A DNA stretch of 64,000 nucleotides from Pseudoalteromonas sp. UG3-2 (GTDB lineage Bacteria; Pseudomonadota; Gammaproteobacteria; Enterobacterales; Alteromonadaceae), in contig NZ_JAWLJU010000002.1 of assembly GCF_037120705.1 (NCBI RefSeq), positions 1,550,001 to 1,614,000 on the forward strand, given 5' to 3'. Made by a program: the position numbers and the translations under genes. The notes beneath the pieces were generated by a model. It searched no databases and was not told where the DNA came from. It worked only from the letters and a program-made list of their open reading frames with translations. Within the stretch, counting starts at the first letter, position 1. Each line of letters starts with the position of its first letter. Shown in pieces: positions 28,561-37,090 of this stretch.

Positions 28561-30450
28561 TTAAACTTCGGCTTTATCACCATGTTGCTCAAGCCAAGAC
28601 TTGCGGTCGCCGGATCGCTTTTTCGCCAGCAACATGTCCATCATTTCCAGCGTTTGCTCTTGCTCATCAAGGGTTAGCTGCACCAAGCGTCGAGTGTTGG
28701 GATCCATGGTGGTTTCACGCAGCTGCATAGGGTTCATTTCCCCCAGCCCTTTAAAGCGCTGAACATTGACCTTACCGCGTTTTTTCTCGGCTTCAATGCG
28801 GTCTAAAATGCCTTTTTTCTCGTCTTCGTCTAAGGCGTAAAACACTTCTTTACCGACATCAATTCGAAATAAAGGCGGCATGGCGACAAACACATGGCCT
28901 TGTTTTACCAAGGTTGGGAAATGCTTAACAAATAGCGCGCACAGCAGTGTTGCAATGTGCAGACCATCGGAGTCGGCATCGGCAAGAATGCAAATTTTAC
29001 CATAGCGCAATCCCGACAAGTCTTCTGAGTCAGGATCGATGCCCAAAGCAACAGAAATATCATGCACCTCTTGCGAGGCGAGAATCTGCCCAGACTCCAC
29101 TTCCCACGTATTGAGTATTTTACCCCGTAGCGGCATGATTGCTTGGAATTCACGGTCACGCGCTTGCTTAGCAGAGCCACCCGCTGAGTCCCCTTCCACT
29201 AGGAAAAGTTCTGAGCGCTCGGTTTCAGTGCCAGAGCAATCGGTTAGTTTACCCGGTAGCGCTGGGCCAGAAGTGACTTTTTTACGCACCACTTTTTTCG
29301 CCGCGCGCATGCGCTTTTGGGCGTTACTAATGCACAGCTCAGCCAGTAACTCAGCGGTTTCGGTGTGTTCGTTTAACCACAAGCTAAAGGCATCTTTAAC
29401 AATGCCTGAAACAAAGGTGGCACAGGAGCGTGAAGACAGTTTTTCTTTGGTTTGCCCAGCAAACTGCGGGTCTTCCATTTTTACTGATAACACGTAACTG
29501 CAGCGGTCCCAGACATCATCTGGAGTCAACTTAACGCCTCGCGGCACTAGGTTTCGAAATTCACAAAACTCGCGCATGGCTTCCAGTAAGCCTTGGCGAA
29601 GGCCGTTTACATGGGTACCACCTTGCGCGGTGGGGATGAGGTTAACATAGCTTTCGGCTATCGAGTCGCCGCCTTCAGGCAACCAATGCAACGCCCAATC
29701 TACGCCCTCAGTAGAACCACTGAAACTGCCTGTGAAAGGAGGCTTAGGTAGCACCTCAAAGCCTTCGGCGCTGTCTTTTAGGTAATCCTCGAGACCGGCT
29801 TCATAATGCCATTCTTGAGTCTCTTTGGTTTGCTTATTAATAAAACGGATTTTCAAACCTGGGCACAATACCGCCTTGGCCTTTAAGATGTGATGCATCT
29901 TGCTGAGGGAGAAGTTGGCCGAGTCAAAATAGCTAGGATCTGGCCAAAAATGCACCGAGGTACCGGTATTGCGTTTGCCAACCGTGCCGGTTACGGTTAA
30001 GTCTTCTACTTTATCACCGTGGGCGAACGCCATTTGGTAGACTTGGGCATCACGCTTAACCGTGATCTGTACCCGCGTCGACAGCGCATTCACCACCGAG
30101 ATCCCTACCCCGTGTAAGCCACCTGAGAACTGATAGTTTTTATTCGAAAACTTACCACCAGCATGGAGCTTAGTTAGAATAAGCTCAACCCCAGGGATCC
30201 CTTCTTCAGGGTGAATGTCCACCGGCATACCACGACCATCATCGACGACTTCTAACGAGTTATCTTCATGCAGGATCACATCAATTTTAGTGGCGTGCCC
30301 AGCTAACGCTTCATCGACACTGTTATCAATAACTTCTTGGCCTAAGTGGTTTGGCCTTGTGGTATCGGTGTACATGCCCGGACGGCGTTTTACCGGCTCT
30401 AAACCATTTAGAACTTCAATGGCTTCGGAATTATAATTTTGCTCACTCAT
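28561..30450 (-). CDS. parE: DNA topoisomerase IV subunit B
   Basis: ATPase subunit of topoisomerase IV, 629 aa. GHKL ATP-binding motifs are visible: EVIDNSVDEALAG (about residue 40), DGRGMPVDIHPEEG, and GGLHGVGISVVNALS; the TOPRIM domain has EGDSAGGSAKQARDR and the DADSDG-type metal site (ILADADSDGLHI). Length fits ParE rather than GyrB. Together with parC it forms the downstream end of the nudF-yqiB-cpdA-yqiA-parE cluster seen in enterics. Confidence 0.97.
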   Translation of the reverse strand: MSEQNYNSEAIEVLNGLEPVKRRPGMYTDTTRPNHLGQEVIDNSVDEALAGHATKIDVILHEDNSLEVVDDGRGMPVDIHPEEGIPGVELILTKLHAGGKFSNKNYQFSGGLHGVGISVVNALSTRVQITVKRDAQVYQMAFAHGDKVEDLTVTGTVGKRNTGTSVHFWPDPSYFDSANFSLSKMHHILKAKAVLCPGLKIRFINKQTKETQEWHYEAGLEDYLKDSAEGFEVLPKPPFTGSFSGSTEGVDWALHWLPEGGDSIAESYVNLIPTAQGGTHVNGLRQGLLEAMREFCEFRNLVPRGVKLTPDDVWDRCSYVLSVKMEDPQFAGQTKEKLSSRSCATFVSGIVKDAFSLWLNEHTETAELLAELCISNAQKRMRAAKKVVRKKVTSGPALPGKLTDCSGTETERSELFLVEGDSAGGSAKQARDREFQAIMPLRGKILNTWEVESGQILASQEVHDISVALGIDPDSEDLSGLRYGKICILADADSDGLHIATLLCALFVKHFPTLVKQGHVFVAMPPLFRIDVGKEVFYALDEDEKKGILDRIEAEKKRGKVNVQRFKGLGEMNPMQLRETTMDPNTRRLVQLTLDEQEQTLEMMDMLLAKKRSGDRKSWLEQHGDKAEV

Positions 30451-30562
30451 AGGCTAGTTCTAGTTGTATTTTTATCCGCAAATAAGTCTCAACCACGATG
30501 TCTCGCAGTTGCAAATAAGGTGTGACGACAGTAATTGCGTCACGGTGATGCTCTTTACTTAA

Positions 30563-31123
30563 CTAAGTGATTGCTAAAAATTCAGCGATGGTATCAAAAT
30601 AGCGCGAAAATCCGACAAAGCTATGATCTCCACCAAACTCAACAAACTGCTGACAGTGTTGGTAATAGCGTACGGCATCGATAAAAGGCAGTACTTCATC
30701 ACCAGTTTGTTGCAATAATAACAGCTTTTCAGGGCTTGTAAGGGTATTTATGTAGAGCGCTCGTAGCGCCTCCACATGCTTATGTTGCAACGTATAATGA
30801 CACTCTTGGTATGGATTATACTGCGGCCCAAGAAAATCGTTCAACAACGCAAACGGCCTTACCGCCGGATTAATGACCACGGCTTTACACCCCAAGGTCT
30901 GCGACAAATAGGTGGCATAGTAACCACCTAAAGAGCTGCCTAATAACACAGTATCAGAATCTACCAAAGCATGCAGCTGTGTTAATGCGATTGTTGGATC
31001 ATAATGCAATCTAGGTACACTGTAAGTGCTTTGTTTTTGCTCCATATAACGGCCAAACTCAGTCGCTTTAAAAGACCGCTCAGAGCTGTTAAAACCATGG
31101 ATATATACTACGCGTCGAGCCAT
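30563..31123 (-). CDS. yqiA: YqiA-family esterase
   Basis: 186-aa alpha/beta hydrolase of the YqiA/UPF0227 group: VVYIHGFNSSERSFKA at the N terminus, nucleophile elbow GSSLGGYYA (Ser about 93), and a late His in GGDHSFVGF. E. coli YqiA hydrolyses short acyl and palmitoyl-CoA esters in vitro; the cellular role is unclear. It overlaps the cpdA end by 16 bp and lies directly upstream of parE, conserved synteny. Confidence 0.9.
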   Translation of the reverse strand: MARRVVYIHGFNSSERSFKATEFGRYMEQKQSTYSVPRLHYDPTIALTQLHALVDSDTVLLGSSLGGYYATYLSQTLGCKAVVINPAVRPFALLNDFLGPQYNPYQECHYTLQHKHVEALRALYINTLTSPEKLLLLQQTGDEVLPFIDAVRYYQHCQQFVEFGGDHSFVGFSRYFDTIAEFLAIT

Positions 31124-31872
31124 TTCACCTCTGTTGTTAAGCTCTGTGGTGATAACTCAATGACCCTAAATGCCGGGCCTAAATTCTGTTGCTGCCATTG
31201 TAGCGTGTTTTTAGCAAACTGTATTGATGTGGCCGGTGTTGCAAAAATAGCAAAGCCACGAAGCGACAGTTGATACTCATGGTGAACATGGCCATGAAAC
31301 AGCGCTTGAATCTGCGTGTTATCCACCAAGCAATTCACTAACTGGGGACCGTTTTCTAATATATGCTTATCTAAATACCCAGCTATAGGTACTGGATGGT
31401 GATGCACAAAAGCAATGCCAGGTTTATTACCACACTCCACCACTTCCTGCAAATGCGCTGTCTCACACCACCCCGCTGGGGTTGGGCCTTTCGAGTTGAG
31501 CAGTAATACTTGGCCAAATGGACCTGCTAAACGCTTATGGGACTTAATTTGCCCTTGGCTAATACAGTGCAAGCTGTCGATGTCATCGTGATTGCCTGGC
31601 AGCCAAAACACCGGACAAGCCAGCTCACTTTCCGCCACCAAGCGGGCAAACAACTGATACGATTCCAAGCTGTGATCTTGAGTCAAATCCCCACCAAAAA
31701 TCACCGCATCGAAGGATTCCTTAGCCATGGCTGCCAGCGTGCGGCTGAAGTTATACGCTGTATTGACGTTAAAATATTCATCATTGGGATGGGCAAATAA
31801 ATGGCAATCACTGCAATGGCCAATTCGCAGCGTGGTGTTATCAAAATGAAATACCTCGTTAAACCAAGCCAT
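31108..31872 (-). CDS. cpdA: 3',5'-cyclic-AMP phosphodiesterase
   Basis: Class III cAMP phosphodiesterase of the metallophosphoesterase fold. Metal-ligand motifs in order: HCSDCHLF (D-x-H), FGGDLTQD, LPGNHDDID, VHHHPVP, and GHVHHEY. It degrades cAMP and so damps Crp signalling. The ATG at 31872 is preferred over a TTG two codons upstream. Overlaps both neighbours (yqiB upstream, yqiA downstream), an operon with tight translational coupling. Confidence 0.9.
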   Translation of the reverse strand: MAWFNEVFHFDNTTLRIGHCSDCHLFAHPNDEYFNVNTAYNFSRTLAAMAKESFDAVIFGGDLTQDHSLESYQLFARLVAESELACPVFWLPGNHDDIDSLHCISQGQIKSHKRLAGPFGQVLLLNSKGPTPAGWCETAHLQEVVECGNKPGIAFVHHHPVPIAGYLDKHILENGPQLVNCLVDNTQIQALFHGHVHHEYQLSLRGFAIFATPATSIQFAKNTLQWQQQNLGPAFRVIELSPQSLTTEVKWLDA

Positions 31873-32314
31873 TATCAAAATCCCAATTCAAATGCACACG
31901 ACCTTTTTCAAGACATACCATCAACCAATCCGCCAAAAAGGCATTTAGCTGGTACTTTTCATCTTTTTGATGCATATCGGGGTTGGGGTAGCCATAGGAA
32001 GGCTTGATCCGACGGTGATAATCACGATGGATGACTTCTGCCACTTTGGCGTCGTGATACAACCTAACCAGTAAGGCGAAATGGGGTAAGTGGCTAGTTA
32101 TTGCTGCTAATTGCTCAATACTAACATCGGTGGTGTATTTACTGACGTTTTCAATGGTGATGCCATAACGTGCCGCGGATAAGTCGACCACACGTTGCTC
32201 ACCGACAACTTCTTCGGGCAACACTTTAAGCGCACGTAAATAATTACGTTCGCATAGCGTAATATATCGTGGCAGAGATTGAATATACTGCTTAGGACTC
32301 AATACCTGTGACAA
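31859..32314 (-). CDS. yqiB: DUF1249 protein (YqiB)
   Basis: 151-aa soluble protein of the DUF1249/YqiB family, invariably placed between nudF and cpdA in gammaproteobacteria. It starts with TTG at 32314, backed by a strong GAGGAG site that overlaps the end of nudF, so the rare start looks genuine. Conserved segments include 'YLRALKVLPEEVVGEQRVV' and the C-terminal 'PNPDMHQKDEKYQLNAFLADWL'. Function unknown. Confidence 0.85.
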   Translation of the reverse strand: MSQVLSPKQYIQSLPRYITLCERNYLRALKVLPEEVVGEQRVVDLSAARYGITIENVSKYTTDVSIEQLAAITSHLPHFALLVRLYHDAKVAEVIHRDYHRRIKPSYGYPNPDMHQKDEKYQLNAFLADWLMVCLEKGRVHLNWDFDNGLV

Positions 32315-32317
32315 AAA

Positions 32318-32944
32318 TTACTCCTCGTTCCCCGTTAGTACTTGCGTTTTATTTAATGCCAACCATTGTAGACTAATTACGGTGGCAGCGTTATCAATTT
32401 CCTCACTTTCTAGCCGTGCCATGGCGTCACTAAAAGGCAATACATGCACTTTAATGTCTTCACTTTCATCATCCAGTCCAAACACCCCTTGATCCTTTGC
32501 CTGAGATAGATCCGTTACAGCAAGATAAAGATACAAACGCTCGGTGGTGCCACCTGGGCTGGACAAATAAGAGCGCATATAAATCAGTTTATCCAACTCA
32601 AGCCCGGCTTCTTCTTGCGCCTCTTTTCGCGCTACGGCTTGATAATCTTCACTGCCCTCCGCCATGCCGGCGATGCATTCAAGTAACCATGGAGATTGTC
32701 GTGAAGCCAAGGCACCAATGCGAATTTGCTCTATTAATAACACTTCATCAGTGTTTGGATCGTAAGGCAATACCGCCACCGCGTGACCACGTTCAAGGAT
32801 CTCTCGTTTTACGGTGTCAGAGACACCGCCTGCAAATAGTGCATGTTGAAATTCATACTGATGGATAGTAAAGAAACCATCAAACACGGTATTTACTGCA
32901 CTAATATTGACATCATGTTGATCAAATTGGCTCAAGGGCTGCAT
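32318..32944 (-). CDS. nudF: ADP-ribose pyrophosphatase (Nudix)
   Basis: 208-aa Nudix hydrolase cleaving ADP-ribose to AMP and ribose-5-phosphate. The Nudix box is visible around residues 95-117 (G-x5-E-x7-REUxEExGU form: GMAEGSEDYQAVARKEAQEE followed by AGLE), with the downstream SPGGTTERLYLY loop typical of ADPRase. First gene of the minus-strand nudF-yqiB-cpdA-yqiA-parE run and divergent from tolC, as in E. coli. Confidence 0.92.
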   Translation of the reverse strand: MQPLSQFDQHDVNISAVNTVFDGFFTIHQYEFQHALFAGGVSDTVKREILERGHAVAVLPYDPNTDEVLLIEQIRIGALASRQSPWLLECIAGMAEGSEDYQAVARKEAQEEAGLELDKLIYMRSYLSSPGGTTERLYLYLAVTDLSQAKDQGVFGLDDESEDIKVHVLPFSDAMARLESEEIDNAATVISLQWLALNKTQVLTGNEE

Positions 32945-33022
32945 AAAATAATCCTATAAATTGACCACTAATGGTTTAAAAATCGACCACCTGCCCCTAT
33001 ATCAAGTGTCATACTAAAATGA

Positions 33023-33040
33023 GTAAACGAAGTCGTTTAC
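33023..33040. promoter_or_regulatory. Perfect palindrome in nudF-tolC intergenic region
   Basis: GTAAACGAAGTCGTTTAC, 8-bp perfect arms with a 2-bp centre, in the 246-bp divergent region: 79 bp from the nudF ATG and 151 bp from tolC. The size and symmetry are those of a dimeric repressor operator (TetR/MarR-like). Which protein binds is unknown. Confidence 0.5.
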
Positions 33041-33190
33041 CTTTAATGTTTTCCACATTACAATGGCAGGGTGATTTTTATATATTCTGTTACACTTGTT
33101 GGCGATGGTTTACCTTTTTAGCCTTAATCGCTCGGCAAAAACAGGTTACCATGCTGACAGTATAAAATTTGTCTAAGGACTGAGCGAAAA

Positions 33191-34537
33191 ATGAAAAAAA
33201 CCATCTTATCTCTAGTCGTCGGTTTATCGTGCTCACTCGCGAGCAGCCTATCCCACGCGGAAGACTTGTTGCAAGTATACGATATTGCCACGGCAAACGA
33301 TCCGACCGTATTAAAGGCGAAAGCCCAAGCAGACGCGCAAAAGTATGCCAAAGACAAAGCGCTAGGGGAATTGCTACCACAGCTAGGCTTTAGAATGAGT
33401 TATTCTGACTCAAACGTTGAAGGAGCGTCACCGCAGCAAACGGATGCGACTGGCTATACTTTAAACGAAGCAGATACAGATAGCTTTAGTCGCTCAATTT
33501 CACTAAGCCAAACCATTTTTGATATGTCAGCCTGGCAAGGCCTATCAATTGCCGAAAAAGTGGCGCTACAGGCAAGCACGCAATACGAGCAACAAAAACA
33601 AGCATTGATCGTACGCATCGCGGAAGGCTATTTCGATGTCTTAAGCGCCTTAGATAACCTTGAATTTGTGCAAGCAGAAAAACGTGCCATTGAGCGCCAG
33701 CTAGAGCAAACCAAGCAACGCTACGAAGTGGGTCTAACCGCTATCACTGACGTTCACGAAGCACGCGCTCAGTTTGACCGCGCAGTGGCTAACGAAATCG
33801 TAGCGAAAAACGCAGTGGAAACGGCCCGTGAAACACTCAGAACCATTACCGGTAAGTACCACTCAAAGCTAGACAAACTCGACACTGAAAAGTTCTCTAC
33901 GGTAAAACCAAACCGTGAAGCGACGGATTTTATCGAGATTGCTAAAAACAAAAACCTCGATTTACAGGTGGCGAAATCAGCCGTTGATATTGCCAAAGAT
34001 CAAATTGATTTGGCCCAAGCCGGCCATTACCCAACCCTGAACCTAAGTGCTAGCTACAGCGATTCACTGGAAGACAGCCAAGGTCGCCAGCATGCTCCTC
34101 GTGGCGACAACACACAAATTGGTTTAACCCTTGACGTACCAATCTACACTGGTGGCCGCACTGTTGCAGCAACCGAGCAAGCACGTGCTAATTTTGTTGC
34201 CAGCAGCGAAGACATGGAAGCGGCTATGCGCAACATGACGCGTTCGGTGATCACCTCGTACAACCAAGTAGCCTCTGATGTGGCAACCTACCGCGCTTTA
34301 GAGCAAGCGGTGGTATCAGCCGAAAGTGCATTGCAAGCAACGGAAGCCGGTTTTGATGTTGGTACACGTACCATCGTTGACGTGTTAGTGAGCACGCAAA
34401 ACCTCTATAACGCCAAACGTAACCTAGCAGATATCCGTTACCGTTACGTACTGTCTTCACTGCGCTTAAAGCAAGCAACGGGAACCTTAACTCGTGCCGA
34501 CCTTGAAGCCATCAACCAAGGTCTAATCGAAGGCTAA
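33191..34537 (+). CDS. tolC: Outer-membrane channel TolC
   Basis: 448-aa trimeric outer-membrane/periplasmic tunnel protein for multidrug efflux pumps and type I secretion. Signal peptide ends SHA about residue 23. Two OEP repeats are visible (roughly residues 25-215 and 235-435), each with the long coiled-coil helices and the 'YEVGLTAITDVHEARAQFD' and 'FDVGTRTIVDVLVSTQNLYNA' signatures. Preceded by an AAGGA-like site and followed by a strong terminator. Confidence 0.95.
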   Translation: MKKTILSLVVGLSCSLASSLSHAEDLLQVYDIATANDPTVLKAKAQADAQKYAKDKALGELLPQLGFRMSYSDSNVEGASPQQTDATGYTLNEADTDSFSRSISLSQTIFDMSAWQGLSIAEKVALQASTQYEQQKQALIVRIAEGYFDVLSALDNLEFVQAEKRAIERQLEQTKQRYEVGLTAITDVHEARAQFDRAVANEIVAKNAVETARETLRTITGKYHSKLDKLDTEKFSTVKPNREATDFIEIAKNKNLDLQVAKSAVDIAKDQIDLAQAGHYPTLNLSASYSDSLEDSQGRQHAPRGDNTQIGLTLDVPIYTGGRTVAATEQARANFVASSEDMEAAMRNMTRSVITSYNQVASDVATYRALEQAVVSAESALQATEAGFDVGTRTIVDVLVSTQNLYNAKRNLADIRYRYVLSSLRLKQATGTLTRADLEAINQGLIEG

Positions 34538-34555
34538 GCCGTTCATTTCGTCACC

Positions 34556-34581
34556 AAAAAGCCAGCACATGCTGGCTTTTT
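34556..34581 (+). terminator. Rho-independent terminator after tolC
   Basis: AAAAAGCCAGCA / TGCTGGCTTTTT, 12-bp stem with a 2-base centre, 16 bases after the tolC stop. Confidence 0.88.
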
Positions 34582-34640
34582 GTGTTTTTCTTCCTGAGTC
34601 GCTAAACTAGCCCCTCTATTTTTGTCTCAGGTACAGTATT

Positions 34641-35564
34641 TTGGTAAATCATTCTCCCTTTAAGTGGTCATTCCTGGCCCCGAAATTTTGGCCGACTTGG
34701 CTTGGAGTGGTGTGTTTATATCTTATCTCTTGGTTACCACAACGCCTGCAATTCTCATTAGGTAAAGGCTTGGGCCGTTTAGTGCATAAATACATGCATA
34801 AGCGCCGCCATATTGCTGATGTTAATTTAAAATTGTGCTTTCCCGAGCTCAATGAGGCGCAGCACCAGCAAATGCTACGCAAAAACATGGAAAACACCGG
34901 CATTGCCACCTTAGAAACGGGAATGGCATGGTGGTGGCCCGAGTGGCGCGTCAAACGCGTTGTCGGTTCCATTAAAGGGATTGAGCATATTGAGCGGGCA
35001 CAACAGCAAGGCAAAGGGGTACTGTTACTGGTCCCTCATATGCTGCATCTAGAAATGATTAGTCGCGTACTTGGCACTAAGATCCAAGGTGTGGGCTTCT
35101 ACCGCCCACATAATAATCCGTTAATGGAATTCTTTATGACCCGAGGGCGACTGCGTTCCAACGAGTACTTAGTTACGAAACGGGACGTTAAGGGGTTGCT
35201 CAAAGCGCTCGGCTCAAAGCGCGTGTGTTATTATTTACCTGATCAAGACTATGGCCGCAAACGCGCCGAGTTCGTGCCCTTTTTTCAAATGCCAGACGCC
35301 GCCACCACAACTGGTACTTTATTATTCTCTGGTAGTAGCAGAGCTGATACTTTAAGCTTACACTGTACTAGAGATGATAAAGGGTTGTATCATTTAGCAA
35401 TACAACCTGAAATGGCGGATTTCCCCAGTGGCAATGATGCCGCAGACGTAACGCGCGTGAACCAGCGAATGGAACAAGCCATTCTATGCGCACCAGAACA
35501 GTATATGTGGGTGCACCGCCGTTTTAAAACACGGCCCGATGAAAACGCCGAGTCGGTTTATTAG
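34641..35564 (+). CDS. lpxL: Lipid A biosynthesis lauroyl acyltransferase
   Basis: 307-aa inner-membrane acyltransferase of the HtrB/LpxL group that adds a secondary acyl chain to Kdo2-lipid IVA. The H-x4-E catalytic motif is HMLHLE (about residues 133-138); 'GFYRPHNNPLMEF', 'TRGRLRSNEYL' and the ending APEQYMWVHRRFKTRPDENAESVY match LpxL more than LpxM. N-terminal hydrophobic anchor about residues 15-37. Start is TTG, nine bases after an AGG; no better start exists in frame. Confidence 0.9.
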   Translation: MVNHSPFKWSFLAPKFWPTWLGVVCLYLISWLPQRLQFSLGKGLGRLVHKYMHKRRHIADVNLKLCFPELNEAQHQQMLRKNMENTGIATLETGMAWWWPEWRVKRVVGSIKGIEHIERAQQQGKGVLLLVPHMLHLEMISRVLGTKIQGVGFYRPHNNPLMEFFMTRGRLRSNEYLVTKRDVKGLLKALGSKRVCYYLPDQDYGRKRAEFVPFFQMPDAATTTGTLLFSGSSRADTLSLHCTRDDKGLYHLAIQPEMADFPSGNDAADVTRVNQRMEQAILCAPEQYMWVHRRFKTRPDENAESVY

Positions 35565-35583
35565 CGCCCAGGAGTAGTTCAAC

Positions 35584-36192
35584 ATGGCTAAAAAAAAGAA
35601 AAATACCGTATCTGCAATGTGGTTTTGGGTAAAACACCTTTCACTGGGCGTTTTACTGATTTGGGCTGCCTATTACTTTTTGTTTGGCGCCAGCAAAACC
35701 ATGAACTTTAAAGAAACCACCAATGTCGCGGCACAAGGCTTATCGCAGTTTTATGAAAGCTTTAGAAACCGCATGTCTAATCGCGACACCGACCGCGATA
35801 AGTATGTGATCAAATTAGACAAACCCACCTTCCCCATTGAAGATGCCTTAGCAAAGCGCGCCCTAGCAGTAAAACCGAGTAGCCCTAATTGGACCGGAGA
35901 AAAGCAAGCACGACGCTTTGATACTGGTGATACCTTGAAATCGGTATTAGCACAGCAAGCCAAGGCCGAAGGCGTTGAGCTATTTTGGTATTTAGATAAA
36001 GACTATGTGGTTAAATATAATTTCCGTCTCGATACCGACTTTATCAGTGCCCTGTACCAGGTTGGTACCGCCATTAATGACGACTTTGAATTTCAGGTGT
36101 ATACCTTCTTTTGCCCTCGCTCGCGAGCAGCGGTGATCACCCAAAACCCGCCTCTTTATGTTAGAGAGAACTGTCGTAAACTGGCTGGATAA
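35584..36192 (+). CDS. TcpQ C-terminal domain protein
   Basis: 202 aa. A lysine-rich N terminus, one transmembrane helix (about residues 13-33), and a periplasmic part ending in a TcpQ-like domain (from 'RRFDTGDTLKSVLAQQAKAEGVELFWYLD' to the Cys-containing 'CPRSRAAV...CRKLAG'). TcpQ domains occur in pilus/secretin accessory proteins, but no other pilus gene of that type is near; it sits 19 bp after lpxL and may be co-transcribed with it. Role inferred only as a cell-envelope protein. Confidence 0.7.
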   Translation: MAKKKKNTVSAMWFWVKHLSLGVLLIWAAYYFLFGASKTMNFKETTNVAAQGLSQFYESFRNRMSNRDTDRDKYVIKLDKPTFPIEDALAKRALAVKPSSPNWTGEKQARRFDTGDTLKSVLAQQAKAEGVELFWYLDKDYVVKYNFRLDTDFISALYQVGTAINDDFEFQVYTFFCPRSRAAVITQNPPLYVRENCRKLAG

Positions 36193-36476
36193 GCTCTTAG
36201 ATATTTTTTATGAAGCAGCCCTTCGCTTCGTTTGAGTTTTGATTATGATTATGATTATGAATGAGAATAAACCCTACTATTCAGTGACATACTATCTATG
36301 AATCAAAACATTGTTCACTATCGTAAATCAAATGATGATATAGCTGCCTGAAGGCAGTTCACGGAGGTACAACCACCTCTTCAGACCTTTCACAGCACTA
36401 TCTACCTGTCACCTTCCCATAAAATGAGACATGCATAATTGGAGTTTTCTGCAATCATTAAAGCAGGAGACTAACT
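36193..36476. other. Left junction of accessory island, no gene
   Basis: No coding frame seen. It contains three tandem GATTAT units (36241-36258), a perfect CTGCC-TGAA-GGCAG hairpin (36344-36357), a second stem GAGGT-ACAACC-ACCTC (36364-36379), and from about 36407 the presumed left end of the IS3-type remnant (TGTCACCTTCCCAT...). Confidence 0.5.
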
Positions 36477-36736
36477 ATGAAAAAATCACGTTTTACCGAA
36501 TCACAGATTATTGCTGTGCTAAAAGAAGCTGACTCAGGTATGAAAGTTGAGGACGTATGTCGTAAACACGGCATTAGCAATGGGACGTTTTACAACTGGA
36601 AGTTGAAATATGGTGGTATGGAAGCTTCTGATGTTAAAAAGCTTGAAGAAGAAAACATTAAGCTCAAAAAATGTATGCTGAAGTCAGCCTAGAGAATAAT
36701 GCTATCAAGGAGCTCTTTGCAAAAAAGGGCTGGTGA
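36477..36736 (+). pseudogene. IS3-family transposase OrfA, frameshifted
   Basis: The first 65 residues are a normal IS3 OrfA (HTH: VEDVCRKHGISNGTFYNWKLKYGG, then a leucine-zipper start KKLEEENIKLKK). A run of six A at 36666-36671 is one base short: adding one A restores MYAEVSLENNAIKELFAKKGW and a stop at 36734, giving the usual 86 aa. As it stands the frame stops at 36692. A -1 slip on the A run could in principle restore it, but OrfB is truncated in any case. Confidence 0.85.
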
Positions 36737-36790
36737 CAGCAGACCGGCGTAGTTGCGTAAGCACCTTAGTTTAAGCTGGCCTGAGCATTG
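36733..36790 (+). pseudogene. IS3-family transposase OrfB, N-terminal remnant
   Basis: GTG overlapping the orfA stop, reading VTADRRSCVSTLV then TAA (36772-36774), then AGLSI in the same frame. The start of IS3 OrfB normally continues Q-A-G-L-S, so a CAA to TAA nonsense change is apparent. Homology ends about 36790, i.e. nearly all of orfB and its DDE residues are lost. Confidence 0.7.
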
Positions 36791-36822
36791 TAAATTAACT
36801 TACTAATATATTTGGAGTATTT

Positions 36823-37006
36823 ATGAAGCCGTTAATGACTATCGAAGAAACCTGTGCTGTATTGCGTGTGTGAAAAGACTTTAGGTGAATACCATAAATC
36901 TCACCAGTTCAAAGTACTTATGAAATGCTATAAGTTTTCACGTAAAAACGTATTATTTTTCCCAGACTCTATCATCAAGTTTCGCGACGCCTGCCACATT
37001 AAATAA
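36823..37006 (+). pseudogene. Frameshifted small HTH protein (excisionase-like)
   Basis: ATG with GGAG six bases upstream reads MKPLMTIEETCAVLRV and stops. Restoring one GT in the GTGTGT run (about 36865-36870) joins it to CEKTLGEYHKSHQFKVLMKC...NVLFFPDSIIKFRDACHIK, stop at 37004. The restored 61-residue protein has the TIEE-x-A-x-x-LRV-x-x-x-TL pattern and the late R/K-x-x-x-FP-x-x-I-I-K-F strand of MerR/excisionase-type HTH17 proteins. The single dinucleotide loss suggests a recent inactivation, or a sequencing slip. The call depends on visual resemblance only. Confidence 0.5.
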
Positions 37007-37029
37007 TGTAGCAGCTTTAAAGTAATAAA

Positions 37030-37050
37030 ATAGCCCCAAAACGGGGCTAT
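37030..37050 (-). terminator. Terminator of the Rhs operon
   Basis: ATAGCCCC-(AAAAC)-GGGGCTAT stem 41 bp beyond the stop of the 123-aa gene, followed on the minus strand by TTTTATTA. Confidence 0.75.
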
Positions 37051-37090
37051 AAGCTTAATAAAATGGGGTATAACCAGAGTTTAGTAGCGC

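Larger units (their letters stand above)
36407..36790 (+). mobile_element. Degenerate IS3-family element, 5' end only
   Basis: Orf A of an IS3-family transposase (MKKSRFTESQIIAVLKEADSG opening) preceded by about 70 bp that should contain the left inverted repeat (start guessed at TGTCACCTT). OrfA has a one-base deletion and orfB is cut after about 19 codons, so the element is dead. The right end is missing; the sequence becomes unrelated after about 36790. Confidence 0.75.

Noticed and set aside
32945..33190. Classical LexA or Crp site in the tolC promoter region
   Set aside because: Only the 18-bp palindrome stands out; no CTGT-N8-ACAG or TGTGA-N6-TCACA pattern was found.
36666..36692. Programmed -1 frameshift on A6 in the IS3 orfA as a functional feature
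   Set aside because: In the family the orfA-orfB shift lies near the end of orfA, and orfB is truncated with a nonsense codon here, so a simple deletion is the better reading.
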